Assembly: GCF_028462495.1 (NCBI RefSeq)
Contig: NZ_JAQOWX010000001.1
Coordinates: 98,643-162,642, forward strand
DNA length: 64,000 nucleotides
Direction: 5' to 3'
From: Roseateles_E sp005503085
GTDB taxonomy: Bacteria > Pseudomonadota > Gammaproteobacteria > Burkholderiales > Burkholderiaceae_C
Shown here: positions 1 to 8,845 of the stretch, piece after piece
Position numbering within the stretch: position 1 is the first letter of the stretch
How the letters are laid out: every line of letters starts with the position of its first letter
Notes under the pieces: model-generated
Database searches by the model: none
Seen by the model: only the letters and a program-made list of their open reading frames with translations
Told to the model about the DNA's origin: nothing
Program-made: the position numbers and the translations under genes

Positions 1-993
1 GTAGCGGAAGCGCGGGAAAGTGGCACGGACCCACAGGAACATGGTCACGACAACAAAGGTCTTGCCGAACAGCCAGGCCCAGTTCCAGAGCGCCATCGTG
101 TTCTGGATGAAGCTCGGCGTTTCCATGCCCAGAAGGCTGAAGGAAATCGGTGCCGACCAGCCGCCCAGGAACAGGATCACAGCCAGGGCCGAGACCAGGA
201 TCATATTGGCGTACTCGGCCAGGAAGAACATCGCGAAGGACATGCCCGAGTACTCGATCATGTGGCCGGCGACGATTTCCGATTCACCCTCGACCACGTC
301 AAAGGGGTGACGGTTGGTCTCGGCCAGGCCGGAGATGAAGTAGACGACGAAGATAGGCAGCAGCGGCAGCCAGTTCCAGGACAGGAAGGTCAGGCCCATG
401 TCGGCGAACATGCCCTTGGTCTGCAGCACGACGATGTCCGTCATGTACATGCTGCCCGACACCATCAGCACGACCACCAGGCAGAAGCCCATCGCGATTT
501 CGTAGGACACCATCTGGGCCGAGGCGCGCAGCGCGCCCAGGAAGGCGTACTTCGAGTTCGAGGCCCAGCCGGCGATGATCACGCCGTAGACCTCCAGCGA
601 GGTGATGGCCATCAGGAACAGCAGGCCGGCATTGACATTGGCCACGGCCGCATCGGGGCCGAAAGGCACAACGGCCCAGGCCGCCAGCGCCGGCATGATG
701 GTCATGATGGGGCCAAGGAAGAACAGGCCCTTGTTGGCCGCCGTCGGAACGATGATCTCCTTGAAGATCAGCTTCACCGCATCGGCGATCGGGGTCAGCA
801 GGCCGTAGGGGCCGACGCGGTTCGGGCCCGGGCGGATCTGCGACCAGCCGATGGCCTTGCGCTCCCAGAGCGTCAGATAGGCCACGCAAATCATCAGCGG
901 CGCGACCACCGCGATGATCTTGATCAGGCTCCAGAGCACCGGCCAGAAGCCGCCCAGCAGCGCAGCGCCGCCTTGGTAGAGGGATTCAATCAT
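1..993 (-). CDS. nuoH: NADH-quinone oxidoreductase subunit H (partial, C-terminus cut by window edge)
   Basis: Membrane subunit of respiratory complex I that forms much of the ubiquinone-binding cavity and links the peripheral arm to the proton-pumping arm. The frame is open from the ATG at 993 (MIESLYQGG) to the window edge, giving 331 codons of a family that is usually about 350 residues, so only the last 20 or so residues are missing. Visible family features are several hydrophobic helices, the loop with ERKAIGWSQIRPGPNRVGP, and the acidic loop DVVEGESEIVAGHMIEYSGM. It follows nuoG by 16 bp in the nuo operon. The order A-B-C-D-E-F-G-H means nuoI to nuoN should continue beyond the left edge. 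Confidence 0.95.
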   Translation of the reverse strand, partial: MIESLYQGGAALLGGFWPVLWSLIKIIAVVAPLMICVAYLTLWERKAIGWSQIRPGPNRVGPYGLLTPIADAVKLIFKEIIVPTAANKGLFFLGPIMTIMPALAAWAVVPFGPDAAVANVNAGLLFLMAITSLEVYGVIIAGWASNSKYAFLGALRASAQMVSYEIAMGFCLVVVLMVSGSMYMTDIVVLQTKGMFADMGLTFLSWNWLPLLPIFVVYFISGLAETNRHPFDVVEGESEIVAGHMIEYSGMSFAMFFLAEYANMILVSALAVILFLGGWSAPISFSLLGMETPSFIQNTMALWNWAWLFGKTFVVVTMFLWVRATFPRFRY

Positions 994-1009
994 TATTGTC
1001 CTCGTCGCC

Positions 1010-3337
1010 TCAGGCCTTGCTGACCGTCAGGGTGCCGAACATCGCACCCAGGGCCGCTGTTTCCACCAGACCGGCCGGCACCCGCAGCGTGTTGGCCGCC
1101 AGGCCCGCTTCCAGCCGGGCCGGCAGCTCGGCTGCGCCGGCGCCCTCCTGCGTGATGCGCACACGCGCACCGTCCGCCAGGCCCAGTTGTTCCCAGAGCT
1201 GCTTGGGCAGACCGGCCACCGCGGCGCCGCGCGCATCGGCCGTCAGCTGCAGCGAGGTTGAGTGGCGCACCAGCGCGTCGGCCGCATAGATGGGCACCGG
1301 TGCCAGGCGCTCGATGCCAGCGGGCGCAGCGGCCGTCTGCACGGTGGCCGACGAGGCATTGCTCAGGCGCGCGCCCAGATCGGCGCCGACGCCCAGCACC
1401 TCGTTGCGCACCTGCTCCGAACTCTCGTAGCCGAAGCCCTCGAGCGCCAGCAGATTGCCCAGTACGCGCAGGATCTTCCAGCCCGGACGGGTCTCGGCCA
1501 GCGGCGGCACGACGCCGACAAAGCTCTGCGCCCTGCCCTCGGCGTTGACGAAGGTGCCCGAGGTCTCGGTGAACGGTGCGGTCGGCAACAGCACGTCCGC
1601 ATACTCCAGACCGCTCTTGAAGGGGCTCATCACGACGACCATCTCGGCCGCAGCCAGGGCCTTGGCGGCGGCAGCGGCGTTGGCGCTGTCGAGCACCGGA
1701 TCGGTGTTCAGCAGCAGCACCGCCTTCAGTGCCTCGCCGCCCAGCATCTGGCCGGCATTCAGGCCGCCTTGCTGCGGCAGCGCGCGGGCCAGCTGGGCGC
1801 CGACCGTGTTAGCGGCTTCGCTCAGATAGCCGACGCTGGCGCCGGTCTGGGCGGCGATCCAGTTGGCCAGCACCAGCAGGCTGGCAGCCTGCGGATGCTG
1901 GGCGGCCGCATTGCCCAGCAGCACGGCCTTGCGGGCGCCGGACAGCAGCGCGGCCGCGATGGCCTTGGCCGCCTCGGTCGCTTCGCCGCTGGCCGGAGCG
2001 GCAGCGCCGGTGCTGGCCGAGATCGCAGCGGCGACGTCGGCCAGCGACTGCAGCCAGGCGCTCGGTGCCACCGTGATGCGGGCCGCGACCGGCATCAGCC
2101 AGTCGTCTTCGCTGGCGTTCAGGCTCAGCACCTGGGCGCCACGGCGGGTCGCCTGGCGCAGGCGCTGGGCAAACAGCGGATGGTCCTTGCGCAGCGAGGA
2201 GCCGATCACCAGCGCACGGTCCAGCTCGGACAGCGCAGCAATCGGGCTGCCCAGCCAGCGCGCCTGGCCGGACTCGGCCACATTGGCGAAGTCGGCATGG
2301 CGCAGGCGGTGGTCGATGTTGTCGCTGCCCAGGCCGCGCACCAGCGAAGCCAGCAGGTGCAGCTCTTCGATCGTGCTGTGGGCCGAGCCCAGCGCACCGA
2401 TGGCGGCGGCGCCATGCTCGGCGCGCACCAGCTTCAGGCCGTTGGCCACGTACTCGAGCGCCGTGCTCCAGTCGACCGTCTTCCAGGCGCCGCCCTGCTT
2501 GATCATCGGCGCGCTCAGGCGCTGGTCGCTGTTCAGCGATTCATAGGAGAAGCGGTCGCGGTCGGCGATCCAGCATTCGTTGACGGCCTCGTTCTCCAGC
2601 GGCACGACGCGCATCACCTGCTTGCCCTTGACCTGGACGATCAGGTTGGCACCGGTGCTGTCATGCGGGGACACGCTCTTGCGGCGCGACAGCTCCCAGG
2701 TGCGGGCGCTGTAGCGGAAGGGCTTGCTGGTCAGCGCGCCGACCGGGCAGATATCGATCATATTGCCCGACAGCTCGGAGTCCACCGAACGGCCGACAAA
2801 GGTCTGGATCTCGGCATGCTCGCCGCGGTGCGCCATACCCAGCTCCATCACGCCGGCGATTTCCTGGCCGAAGCGCACGCAGCGGGTGCAATGGATGCAA
2901 CGGCTCATCTCTTCCATCGAGATCAGCGGGCCGACGTTCTTGTGGAAGACCACGCGCTTCTCTTCCGAGTAGCGCGATTTGCTGCCGCCATAGCCGACGG
3001 CCAGGTCTTGCAGCTGGCACTCGCCGCCCTGATCGCAGATCGGGCAGTCCAGCGGGTGATTGATCAGCAGGAACTCCATCACGCCCTGCTGGGCCTTGAC
3101 CGCCTTCTCGCTCTTGGTGCGGACGATCATGCCCTGGGTCACCGGCGTCGCGCAGGCGGGCATGGGCTTGGGCGCCTTCTCGACGTCGACCAGGCACATG
3201 CGGCAGTTGGCGGCGATCGAGAGCTTCTTGTGATAGCAGAAATGCGGGATGTAGGTGCCGGCCTTCTCGGCGGCATGCATCACCATGCTGCCCTCCAAGA
3301 CCTCCACCTTCTGGCCGTCGAGTTCGATTTCAATCAT
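1010..3337 (-). CDS. nuoG: NADH-quinone oxidoreductase subunit G
   Basis: Large iron-sulfur subunit of the complex I peripheral arm (775 aa); carries electrons from the NADH module towards the quinone module. Visible cluster ligands: a 2Fe-2S ferredoxin set at Cys34, Cys45, Cys48 and Cys62; the His94/Cys98/Cys101/Cys107 set of N5 (HPLDCPICDQGGEC); and Cys147, Cys150, Cys153 plus Cys197 for a 4Fe-4S cluster (CIHCTRC and ICPVG). The C-terminal two thirds is the molybdopterin-oxidoreductase-like domain, Ala-rich and without obvious catalytic cofactor residues, as usual for NuoG. It sits 18 bp after nuoF in the operon. Confidence 0.96.
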   Translation of the reverse strand: MIEIELDGQKVEVLEGSMVMHAAEKAGTYIPHFCYHKKLSIAANCRMCLVDVEKAPKPMPACATPVTQGMIVRTKSEKAVKAQQGVMEFLLINHPLDCPICDQGGECQLQDLAVGYGGSKSRYSEEKRVVFHKNVGPLISMEEMSRCIHCTRCVRFGQEIAGVMELGMAHRGEHAEIQTFVGRSVDSELSGNMIDICPVGALTSKPFRYSARTWELSRRKSVSPHDSTGANLIVQVKGKQVMRVVPLENEAVNECWIADRDRFSYESLNSDQRLSAPMIKQGGAWKTVDWSTALEYVANGLKLVRAEHGAAAIGALGSAHSTIEELHLLASLVRGLGSDNIDHRLRHADFANVAESGQARWLGSPIAALSELDRALVIGSSLRKDHPLFAQRLRQATRRGAQVLSLNASEDDWLMPVAARITVAPSAWLQSLADVAAAISASTGAAAPASGEATEAAKAIAAALLSGARKAVLLGNAAAQHPQAASLLVLANWIAAQTGASVGYLSEAANTVGAQLARALPQQGGLNAGQMLGGEALKAVLLLNTDPVLDSANAAAAAKALAAAEMVVVMSPFKSGLEYADVLLPTAPFTETSGTFVNAEGRAQSFVGVVPPLAETRPGWKILRVLGNLLALEGFGYESSEQVRNEVLGVGADLGARLSNASSATVQTAAAPAGIERLAPVPIYAADALVRHSTSLQLTADARGAAVAGLPKQLWEQLGLADGARVRITQEGAGAAELPARLEAGLAANTLRVPAGLVETAALGAMFGTLTVSKA

Positions 3338-3355
3338 GTCGTGTCCTGTCCTGCC

Positions 3356-4708
3356 TCAGACCGAGGCCGGCACCAGAGCCGTTTTGTGTTCGATCAGATG
3401 AACGAACTCGTTTTTGAAGTTCTTGATCATCGCGCGCACCGGCATCGCGGCAGCATCGCCCAGCGCGCAGATGGTGCGGCCCTGGATGTTGTCGGCCACC
3501 GAGTTCAGCAAGTCGATGTCTTCCGCCCTGCCCTGGCCGTTGGCGATGCGCTCGACCACGCGGTGCATCCAGCCCGTGCCTTCGCGGCAGGGCGTGCACT
3601 GGCCGCAGCTCTCATGCGCATAGAAGTAGGACAGGCGCAGCAGACTCTTGACCATGCAGCGCGAATCGTCCATCACGATGACCGCGCCCGAGCCCAGCAT
3701 CGAGCCGGCCTTGGCGATGGAGTCATAGTCCATCGTGCAGTTCATCATCACCTCGGCGGTCAGCACCGGGGACGAGGAGCCGCCAGGAATCACCGCCTTC
3801 AGCTGGCGACCCTTGCGCACGCCACCGGCCAGTTCCAGCAACTTGGCAAACGGCGTACCCAGCGGGATCTCGTAGTTGCCGGGGCGCTCGACATCGCCCG
3901 AGACCGAAAAGATCTTGGTGCCGCCATTGTTCGGCTTGCCGATCTCCAGATAGGGCTGGCCACCGTTGCGGATGATCCAGGGCACCGCGGCGAAGGTCTC
4001 GGTGTTGTTGATCGTCGTGGGCTTGCCGTACAGGCCGAAGCTGGCCGGGAACGGCGGCTTGAAGCGCGGCTGGCCCTTCTTGCCTTCGAGCGACTCCAGC
4101 AGCGCCGTTTCCTCGCCGCAGATGTAGGCGCCGAAGCCATGGAAGGCATGCAGCTGGAAGCTGAAATCCGACCCCAGGATGTGCTCACCGAGGAAGCCGG
4201 CGGCGCGGGCTTCTTCCAGCGCCGCTTCGAAGCGCTCGTAGACCTCGAAGATCTCGCCGTGGATGTAGTTGTAGCCCACCTTGATGCCCATCGCGAAGGC
4301 GGCAATGGCCATGCCCTCGATGACGATGTGCGGGTTGTACATCAGGATGTCGCGGTCCTTGCAGGTGCCCGGCTCGCCCTCGTCCGAGTTGCAGACCAGG
4401 TATTTGGCACCGGGGAACTGGCGCGGCATGAAGCTCCACTTCAGGCCGGTCGGGAAGCCCGCGCCACCGCGGCCGCGCAGGCCCGAGGCCTTGACCTCGG
4501 CGATCACCTGATCGGACGTCATCGGCGCGCCGTCGGCCGTGCCCTCGCCCTTCAGGATCTTGCGCAGCGCCTGATAGCCGCCGCGCGCAACATAGTCCTT
4601 CAGACCCCAGTTGCTACCGTCCAGATCGGCATAGATCTGGGCGCCGATATGGCGGTCGTGGAAACAGGTTTCGTTGCCCTTGGCTTGAAACTTGGAGAGA
4701 TCCAGCAT
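3356..4708 (-). CDS. nuoF: NADH-quinone oxidoreductase subunit F (NADH/FMN-binding)
   Basis: NADH-oxidising subunit of complex I; binds NADH, FMN and the N3 4Fe-4S cluster in the cytoplasmic arm. The glycine-rich FMN/NADH site RGRGGAGFPTGLKW lies in the first fifth and the cluster motif ESCGQCTPCREG near residue 355 of 450. The open frame runs 27 codons further upstream, but the ATG at 4708 (MLDLSKFQAKG) is chosen: AGGGAAAG precedes it at good spacing, and the extension is Arg-rich and would overlap nuoE. The gap to nuoE is 8 bp. Confidence 0.96.
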   Translation of the reverse strand: MLDLSKFQAKGNETCFHDRHIGAQIYADLDGSNWGLKDYVARGGYQALRKILKGEGTADGAPMTSDQVIAEVKASGLRGRGGAGFPTGLKWSFMPRQFPGAKYLVCNSDEGEPGTCKDRDILMYNPHIVIEGMAIAAFAMGIKVGYNYIHGEIFEVYERFEAALEEARAAGFLGEHILGSDFSFQLHAFHGFGAYICGEETALLESLEGKKGQPRFKPPFPASFGLYGKPTTINNTETFAAVPWIIRNGGQPYLEIGKPNNGGTKIFSVSGDVERPGNYEIPLGTPFAKLLELAGGVRKGRQLKAVIPGGSSSPVLTAEVMMNCTMDYDSIAKAGSMLGSGAVIVMDDSRCMVKSLLRLSYFYAHESCGQCTPCREGTGWMHRVVERIANGQGRAEDIDLLNSVADNIQGRTICALGDAAAMPVRAMIKNFKNEFVHLIEHKTALVPASV

Positions 4709-4716
4709 GCTTTCCC

Positions 4717-5235
4717 TCAGTTCTTCGCAGCGTTGGCCTTCAGCACGTCGACGAGTTCGTCGAGACGCTGGTGGCTCATGAAGCTGCACATCTGGCGGTC
4801 ATTGACCAGCATCACCGGTGCGTCGGCACAGGCGCCCAGGCATTCGCTCTTCTGCACGGTGAACAGGCCATCGGCCGTTGTGCCGCCCTCATCCACGCCA
4901 AGCTTCTTGCACAGATGCTCGAGCGCCTGCTGGCCGTCGCGCAGCTGGCAGGGCAGATTGGTGCAGACGTTCAGCTTGAACTGGCCCAGCGGACGCTGGT
5001 TGTACATGTTGTAGAAGGTCGTGACCTCGTACACGGCGATGGCCGGCATGCCCAGGTAAGCGGCAATGGCGTCCTCAGCAGAGCGCGACACATGGCCCAG
5101 CTCCTGCTGGACGATGGCCAGGCAGGCCATCACGGCCGACTGCTTCTGATCGCTCGGGTACTTCGCCACCTCGCGCGCGAAACGCGCGGCCGTGGCCTCG
5201 CTCAGGATGTATTCAGTGCTCATCGCTTCACTCAC
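4717..5235 (-). CDS. nuoE: NADH-quinone oxidoreductase subunit E (2Fe-2S)
   Basis: Thioredoxin-fold 2Fe-2S subunit of the complex I NADH module. The four ligands Cys91, Cys96, Cys132 and Cys136 are present (VCTNLPC and SECLGAC). Length 172 aa from a GTG that overlaps the nuoD stop codon (GTGA). An ATG four codons later (5223, MSTEYIL) is an equally possible start; neither has a strong Shine-Dalgarno, so translational coupling to nuoD is likely. The family is normally 155 to 175 residues, so both fit. Confidence 0.94.
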   Translation of the reverse strand: MSEAMSTEYILSEATAARFAREVAKYPSDQKQSAVMACLAIVQQELGHVSRSAEDAIAAYLGMPAIAVYEVTTFYNMYNQRPLGQFKLNVCTNLPCQLRDGQQALEHLCKKLGVDEGGTTADGLFTVQKSECLGACADAPVMLVNDRQMCSFMSHQRLDELVDVLKANAAKN

Positions 5236-6485
5236 CGATCAATCTCGCCGAACACGATGTCCATCGTGCCGATGATGGCCACGGCATCGGCCAGCATATG
5301 GCCGCGCGCCATCTCGTCCAGCGCCGCCAGATGCGAGAAGCCCGGTGCTCGGATCTTCAGGCGGTAAGGCTTGTTGGCGCCATCGCTGACGATGTAGATG
5401 CCGAACTCGCCCTTCGGGTGCTCGACCGCCGCATAGGCCTCGCCCTCCGGCACCTTGAAGCCCTCGGTAAAGAGCTTGAAGTGGTGGATCAGCTCCTCCA
5501 TGTTCGACTTCATGCCGACACGGGCCGGCGGCGCCACCTTGTGGTTGTCGGTGATGACCGGGCCGGGGTTCTTGCGCAGCCAGTCCACGCATTGCTGGAT
5601 GATGCGGTTGGACTGGCGCATCTCCTCGACACGCACCACATAGCGGTCGTAGGTGTCGCCGTTGGTGCCGACCGGCACATCGAAATCGATGTGGGCATAG
5701 GCATCGTAGGGCTGGGTCTTGCGCAGGTCCCAGGGGATGCCGCAGCCGCGCAGCATCGGGCCGGTCAGGCCCAGGTTCAGCGCGCGCTCGGGCGTCAGCA
5801 CACCGATGCCGACGGTGCGCTGCTTCCAGATGCGGTTGTCGGTCAGCAGGGTTTCGTAGTCGTCGACGTTCTTCGGGAAACGCTTGCAGAAGTCCTCGAT
5901 GAAGTCCAGCAAGGAGCCCGAGCGATTCTCATTGAGCATCGCAATGGTCTTGGCGTTCTTGATCTTGCTGACCTGGTACTGCGGCATCACGTCCGGCAGA
6001 TCGCGGTAGACGCCGCCCGGACGGAAGTAGGCCGCATGCATGCGCGCGCCCGACACCGCCTCGTACATATCGAACAGGTCTTCGCGCTCGCGGAAGGCGT
6101 AGATCAGCACATTCATCGCGCCGCAGTCCAGCCCGTGGGCGCCCAGCCACATCAGGTGGTTCAGCAGCCGGGTGATCTCGGCAAACATCACGCGGATGTA
6201 CTGCGCACGGATCGGCACCTCGATGCCGAGCATCTTCTCGATCGCCAGGCAGTAGGCCTGCTCATTGGCCATCATCGACACATAGTCGAGACGGTCCATA
6301 TAGGGCAGCGACTGGATGTAGGTCTTGCTCTCGGCCAGCTTCTCGGTGGCGCGGTGCAGCAGGCCGATATGCGGATCGGCGCGCTGGATCACTTCGCCGT
6401 CGAGCTCCAGCACCAGGCGCAGCACGCCGTGGGCGGCCGGATGCTGAGGACCGAAATTGAGGGTGTAGTTCTTGATCTCGGCCAT
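5232..6485 (-). CDS. nuoD: NADH-quinone oxidoreductase subunit D
   Basis: 49-kDa-type subunit of complex I (417 aa), homologous to the large subunit of NiFe hydrogenases, with residues that line the quinone site near cluster N2. The conserved N-terminal FGPQHPAAHGVLRL motif and the invariant C-terminal end DIVFGEIDR are present. It starts 3 bp after nuoC ends and overlaps the nuoE start codon, so it is in the middle of a tightly packed operon. Confidence 0.97.
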   Translation of the reverse strand: MAEIKNYTLNFGPQHPAAHGVLRLVLELDGEVIQRADPHIGLLHRATEKLAESKTYIQSLPYMDRLDYVSMMANEQAYCLAIEKMLGIEVPIRAQYIRVMFAEITRLLNHLMWLGAHGLDCGAMNVLIYAFREREDLFDMYEAVSGARMHAAYFRPGGVYRDLPDVMPQYQVSKIKNAKTIAMLNENRSGSLLDFIEDFCKRFPKNVDDYETLLTDNRIWKQRTVGIGVLTPERALNLGLTGPMLRGCGIPWDLRKTQPYDAYAHIDFDVPVGTNGDTYDRYVVRVEEMRQSNRIIQQCVDWLRKNPGPVITDNHKVAPPARVGMKSNMEELIHHFKLFTEGFKVPEGEAYAAVEHPKGEFGIYIVSDGANKPYRLKIRAPGFSHLAALDEMARGHMLADAVAIIGTMDIVFGEIDR

Positions 6486-6488
6486 GGT

Positions 6489-7082
6489 TTAGAGTCCGCC
6501 GTAGTTTTCTTCGCGGATGATGCGCGGCGTGATCTCACGCGGCTCTATCGTCACCGGCTGGTAGATCACGCGCTTTTGCTCGGCGTCGTAGCGCATCTCG
6601 ACATGGCCCGAGGTCGGGAAGTCCTTGCGCATCGGGTGGCCGATGAAACCGTAATCGGTCAGGATGCGGCGCAGGTCTTCATGACCCTCGAAGATGATGC
6701 CGTAGAGATCGAACGCCTCGCGCTCGAACCAGTTGGCCGCGTTCCAGATGGGCGTCAGCGCCGCCACGAGGGGCAGGTCGTCGTCCGGGCAAAACACCTT
6801 CAGCCGCACACGCCAGTTCTTGCTGACCGACAGCAGATGGGTCGCGACGGCAAATCGTGGGCCTTCGTAGCCGCCATTGCCATAGTCGCTGTAGTCCAGG
6901 CCGCAAAGATCGATCAGCTGCTCGAACTTCAGCTCGGCGTGATCACGCAAGGTGGTCGCCACCGCCAGATAGTCGGCCGCCGCCACCTGGATGGTGATCT
7001 CGCCGAACTCGCGCTTGAGGCTCTGGATCTGGCCGCCCAGCGCTGCTTCCAGCGCGGCTTGCAGGGTGTCAAGTTTGCTCAT
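6489..7082 (-). CDS. nuoC: NADH-quinone oxidoreductase subunit C
   Basis: 30-kDa-type subunit of the hydrophilic arm of complex I; a separate protein here, not fused to NuoD as in Escherichia coli. The family signature EREAFDLYGIIFEGHEDLRRIL and the conserved GHPMRKDFP segment are visible in the second half of the 197 residues. It lies 13 bp after nuoB. Confidence 0.97.
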   Translation of the reverse strand: MSKLDTLQAALEAALGGQIQSLKREFGEITIQVAAADYLAVATTLRDHAELKFEQLIDLCGLDYSDYGNGGYEGPRFAVATHLLSVSKNWRVRLKVFCPDDDLPLVAALTPIWNAANWFEREAFDLYGIIFEGHEDLRRILTDYGFIGHPMRKDFPTSGHVEMRYDAEQKRVIYQPVTIEPREITPRIIREENYGGL

Positions 7083-7095
7083 GAATGCCTAACCT

Positions 7096-7572
7096 TCAGC
7101 GCGCGATGGTGTTTTCGCGGCGGATCTTGGCCTGCAGCTGCAAGATGCCGTACAGCAGCGCCTCGGCCGTCGGCGGACAGCCCGGCACATAGACATCGAC
7201 CGGCACGATGCGGTCGCAGCCGCGCACCACCGAGTAGCTGTAGTGGTAGTAGCCGCCGCCGTTGGCGCAGGAGCCCATCGACAGCACCCAGCGCGGCTCG
7301 GCCATCTGGTCGTAGACCTTGCGCAGCGCCGGCGCCATCTTGTTGCACAGGGTGCCGGCCACGATCATCAGATCGGACTGCCGCGGGCTGGGCCGGAACA
7401 GCATGCCGAAGCGATCGATGTCATAACGGGCCGCGCCCGCATGCATCATCTCGACCGCACAGCAGGCCAGACCAAAAGTCATCGGCCACAACGACCCGGT
7501 CTTGGACCAGTTGATCAACTTGTCGACCGAGGTGGTGACAAAGCCCTCTTTCAAAACGCCTTCGATGCCCAT
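7096..7572 (-). CDS. nuoB: NADH-quinone oxidoreductase subunit B (N2 cluster)
   Basis: Carries the terminal 4Fe-4S cluster N2 of complex I that reduces ubiquinone. All four ligands are present: the adjacent pair Cys37-Cys38 (GLACCAVEMMH), Cys102 and Cys132 (VPGCPPTAEAL). Length 158 aa, typical of betaproteobacteria. It follows nuoA by 27 bp. Confidence 0.97.
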   Translation of the reverse strand: MGIEGVLKEGFVTTSVDKLINWSKTGSLWPMTFGLACCAVEMMHAGAARYDIDRFGMLFRPSPRQSDLMIVAGTLCNKMAPALRKVYDQMAEPRWVLSMGSCANGGGYYHYSYSVVRGCDRIVPVDVYVPGCPPTAEALLYGILQLQAKIRRENTIAR

Positions 7573-7599
7573 GGGGTGTGCCTTCGGGTCAAGCCTTGT

Positions 7600-7959
7600 T
7601 TATTCCCAGTCCAGGGCGCCTTTTTTCCACTCGTAGGCAAAACCCACGACCAGAATGCCGAGGAAAATCATCATGGCCCAGAAACCCGCCGCACCAATCT
7701 CGCGCAAGGACACAGCCCAGGGAAACAGGAAGGCGATTTCCAGGTCAAACAAAATGAACAGAATGGCCACGAGGTAATAGCGCACATCGAATTTCATGCG
7801 CGCGTCTTCAAAAGCCTCGAAGCCGCATTCGTAAGGGGAGTTCTTGGCCTGATCCGGCCGGTTCGGTCCGAGCAGAAAGCCCAGCACCTGGGGCGCCACG
7901 CCGACGCCTGCGCCGACCAGGATGAAGAGGATGACGGGTAGGTACTGATCCAAGTTCAT
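7600..7959 (-). CDS. nuoA: NADH-quinone oxidoreductase subunit A
   Basis: Small membrane subunit of complex I, 119 aa with three hydrophobic helices and the conserved loop NSPYECGFEAFEDARMKFDVRYY, which contains the Cys that marks the quinone-site loop. The open frame extends 30 codons upstream, but MNLDQYLPV at 7959 fits the family N-terminus and length. First gene of the nuo operon. The 212 bp up to the tRNA gene should hold the nuo promoter, but I could not identify a convincing -35/-10 pair there. Confidence 0.95.
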   Translation of the reverse strand: MNLDQYLPVILFILVGAGVGVAPQVLGFLLGPNRPDQAKNSPYECGFEAFEDARMKFDVRYYLVAILFILFDLEIAFLFPWAVSLREIGAAGFWAMMIFLGILVVGFAYEWKKGALDWE

Positions 7960-8171
7960 GGTTGACGCTCTAGTGATCCACCGCAGCACCTCCAGGCACC
8001 GCAGCCGAATTTCGAAAAAAAGCAACGGGCGCGCCGCCAGCGAAATCATTCGCTTACGGACCGCGCCCGCCTTGTCCCCTACAGCAAGCCTCCTCGGAGA
8101 TACCCGCTGCGACAGGGCGCTTCGATCAGCAGATTCAGGGCTCCAGCCCGAAGAATGCTAACCGATTGATC

Positions 8172-8256
8172 TGGTGCCGTCGGCGAGACTCGAACTCGCA
8201 CAGCTTTCGCCACTACCCCCTCAAGATAGCGTGTCTACCAATTTCACCACGACGGC
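8172..8256 (-). tRNA. tRNA-Leu (anticodon GAG), CCA encoded
   Basis: Read on the minus strand, the sequence folds as a long-variable-arm tRNA. The acceptor stem is GCCGTCG paired with CGACGGC; the anticodon arm is CTATC-TTGAGGG-GGTAG with anticodon GAG; a short extra arm follows; the T-loop is GTTCGAGTC. The 3' A-CCA is in the DNA. About 85 nt. It lies between secG and nuoA, as is common in Burkholderiales. A possible -10 (TAGAAT, 8314-8319 on the minus strand) lies about 60 bp upstream. Confidence 0.93.
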
Positions 8257-8274
8257 TGTCAATTACTTTCGCTA

Positions 8275-8307
8275 CTGTCTGGTGGCTTGAGGTTTGCTCC
8301 CAGACAG
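8275..8307. repeat. 8-bp inverted repeat between secG and tRNA-Leu
   Basis: CTGTCTGG at 8275-8282 and CCAGACAG at 8300-8307 form a perfect 8-bp stem with a 17-nt loop. There is no clear T-run on either strand, so it is at best a weak terminator for secG or a stem in the tRNA leader. Confidence 0.4.
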
Positions 8308-8411
8308 CCTCGAATTCTATACCGAAAATCCCTAGCTTCTGAAGAGCTGATGAAGGATTTTGCCAAGCTCATGCCGGTCTTGTGCGCCCTGCATGACGAG
8401 GCTCAAGGCGC

Positions 8412-8783
8412 TCAGTTCGAGGCAGCGGAGGCGGCCGGCAGCGCCGCAGGCACGGCACCCGGAATCGCCGCAGCGCCCGAAGCCGCCGCGCTCGCCGGCG
8501 CCGCGCGGTCCAGCACGCTCTCGCCACCGGCGGCCGCACCGGCGCGCTGGTTGCCCATATAGGCCAGCGCCAGCGTGCAGGCAAAAAACACCGTGGCGCA
8601 GATCGCCGTGCTGCGCGACAGGAAGTTGGCGCTGCCGGTAGCCCCGAACAGGCTGCCCGAGGCACCACTGCCGAAGGAGGCGCCCATGTCGGCGCCCTTG
8701 CCATGCTGCACCAGCACCAGGCCGATCATCGTCAACGCACTCAGCAGCTGAACGATCAGCACCAGATTCATGAAAACTTGCAT
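8412..8783 (-). CDS. secG: Preprotein translocase subunit SecG
   Basis: Accessory inner-membrane subunit of the SecYEG channel. Two hydrophobic helices (about residues 5-24 and 56-76) flank the conserved VQHGKGADMGASFGSGASGSLFG loop region typical of SecG. A long Ala-rich tail brings the protein to 123 aa, as in other Burkholderiales. It follows tpiA in the tpiA-secG pair and precedes tRNA-Leu. Confidence 0.95.
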   Translation of the reverse strand: MQVFMNLVLIVQLLSALTMIGLVLVQHGKGADMGASFGSGASGSLFGATGSANFLSRSTAICATVFFACTLALAYMGNQRAGAAAGGESVLDRAAPASAAASGAAAIPGAVPAALPAASAASN

Positions 8784-8845
8784 CTCAAGTCACGCCAAAG
8801 ATTCTTCTTGATGCCGCACACCGGCGCGGCATGTCTGTTTATTCG

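Noticed and set aside
1262..5014. Open frame of about 1250 codons on the plus strand opposite nuoG-nuoF-nuoE
   Set aside because: It is the antisense shadow of three certain genes in GC-rich DNA; its product is His/Gln/Arg/Ala-rich low-complexity sequence without any domain.
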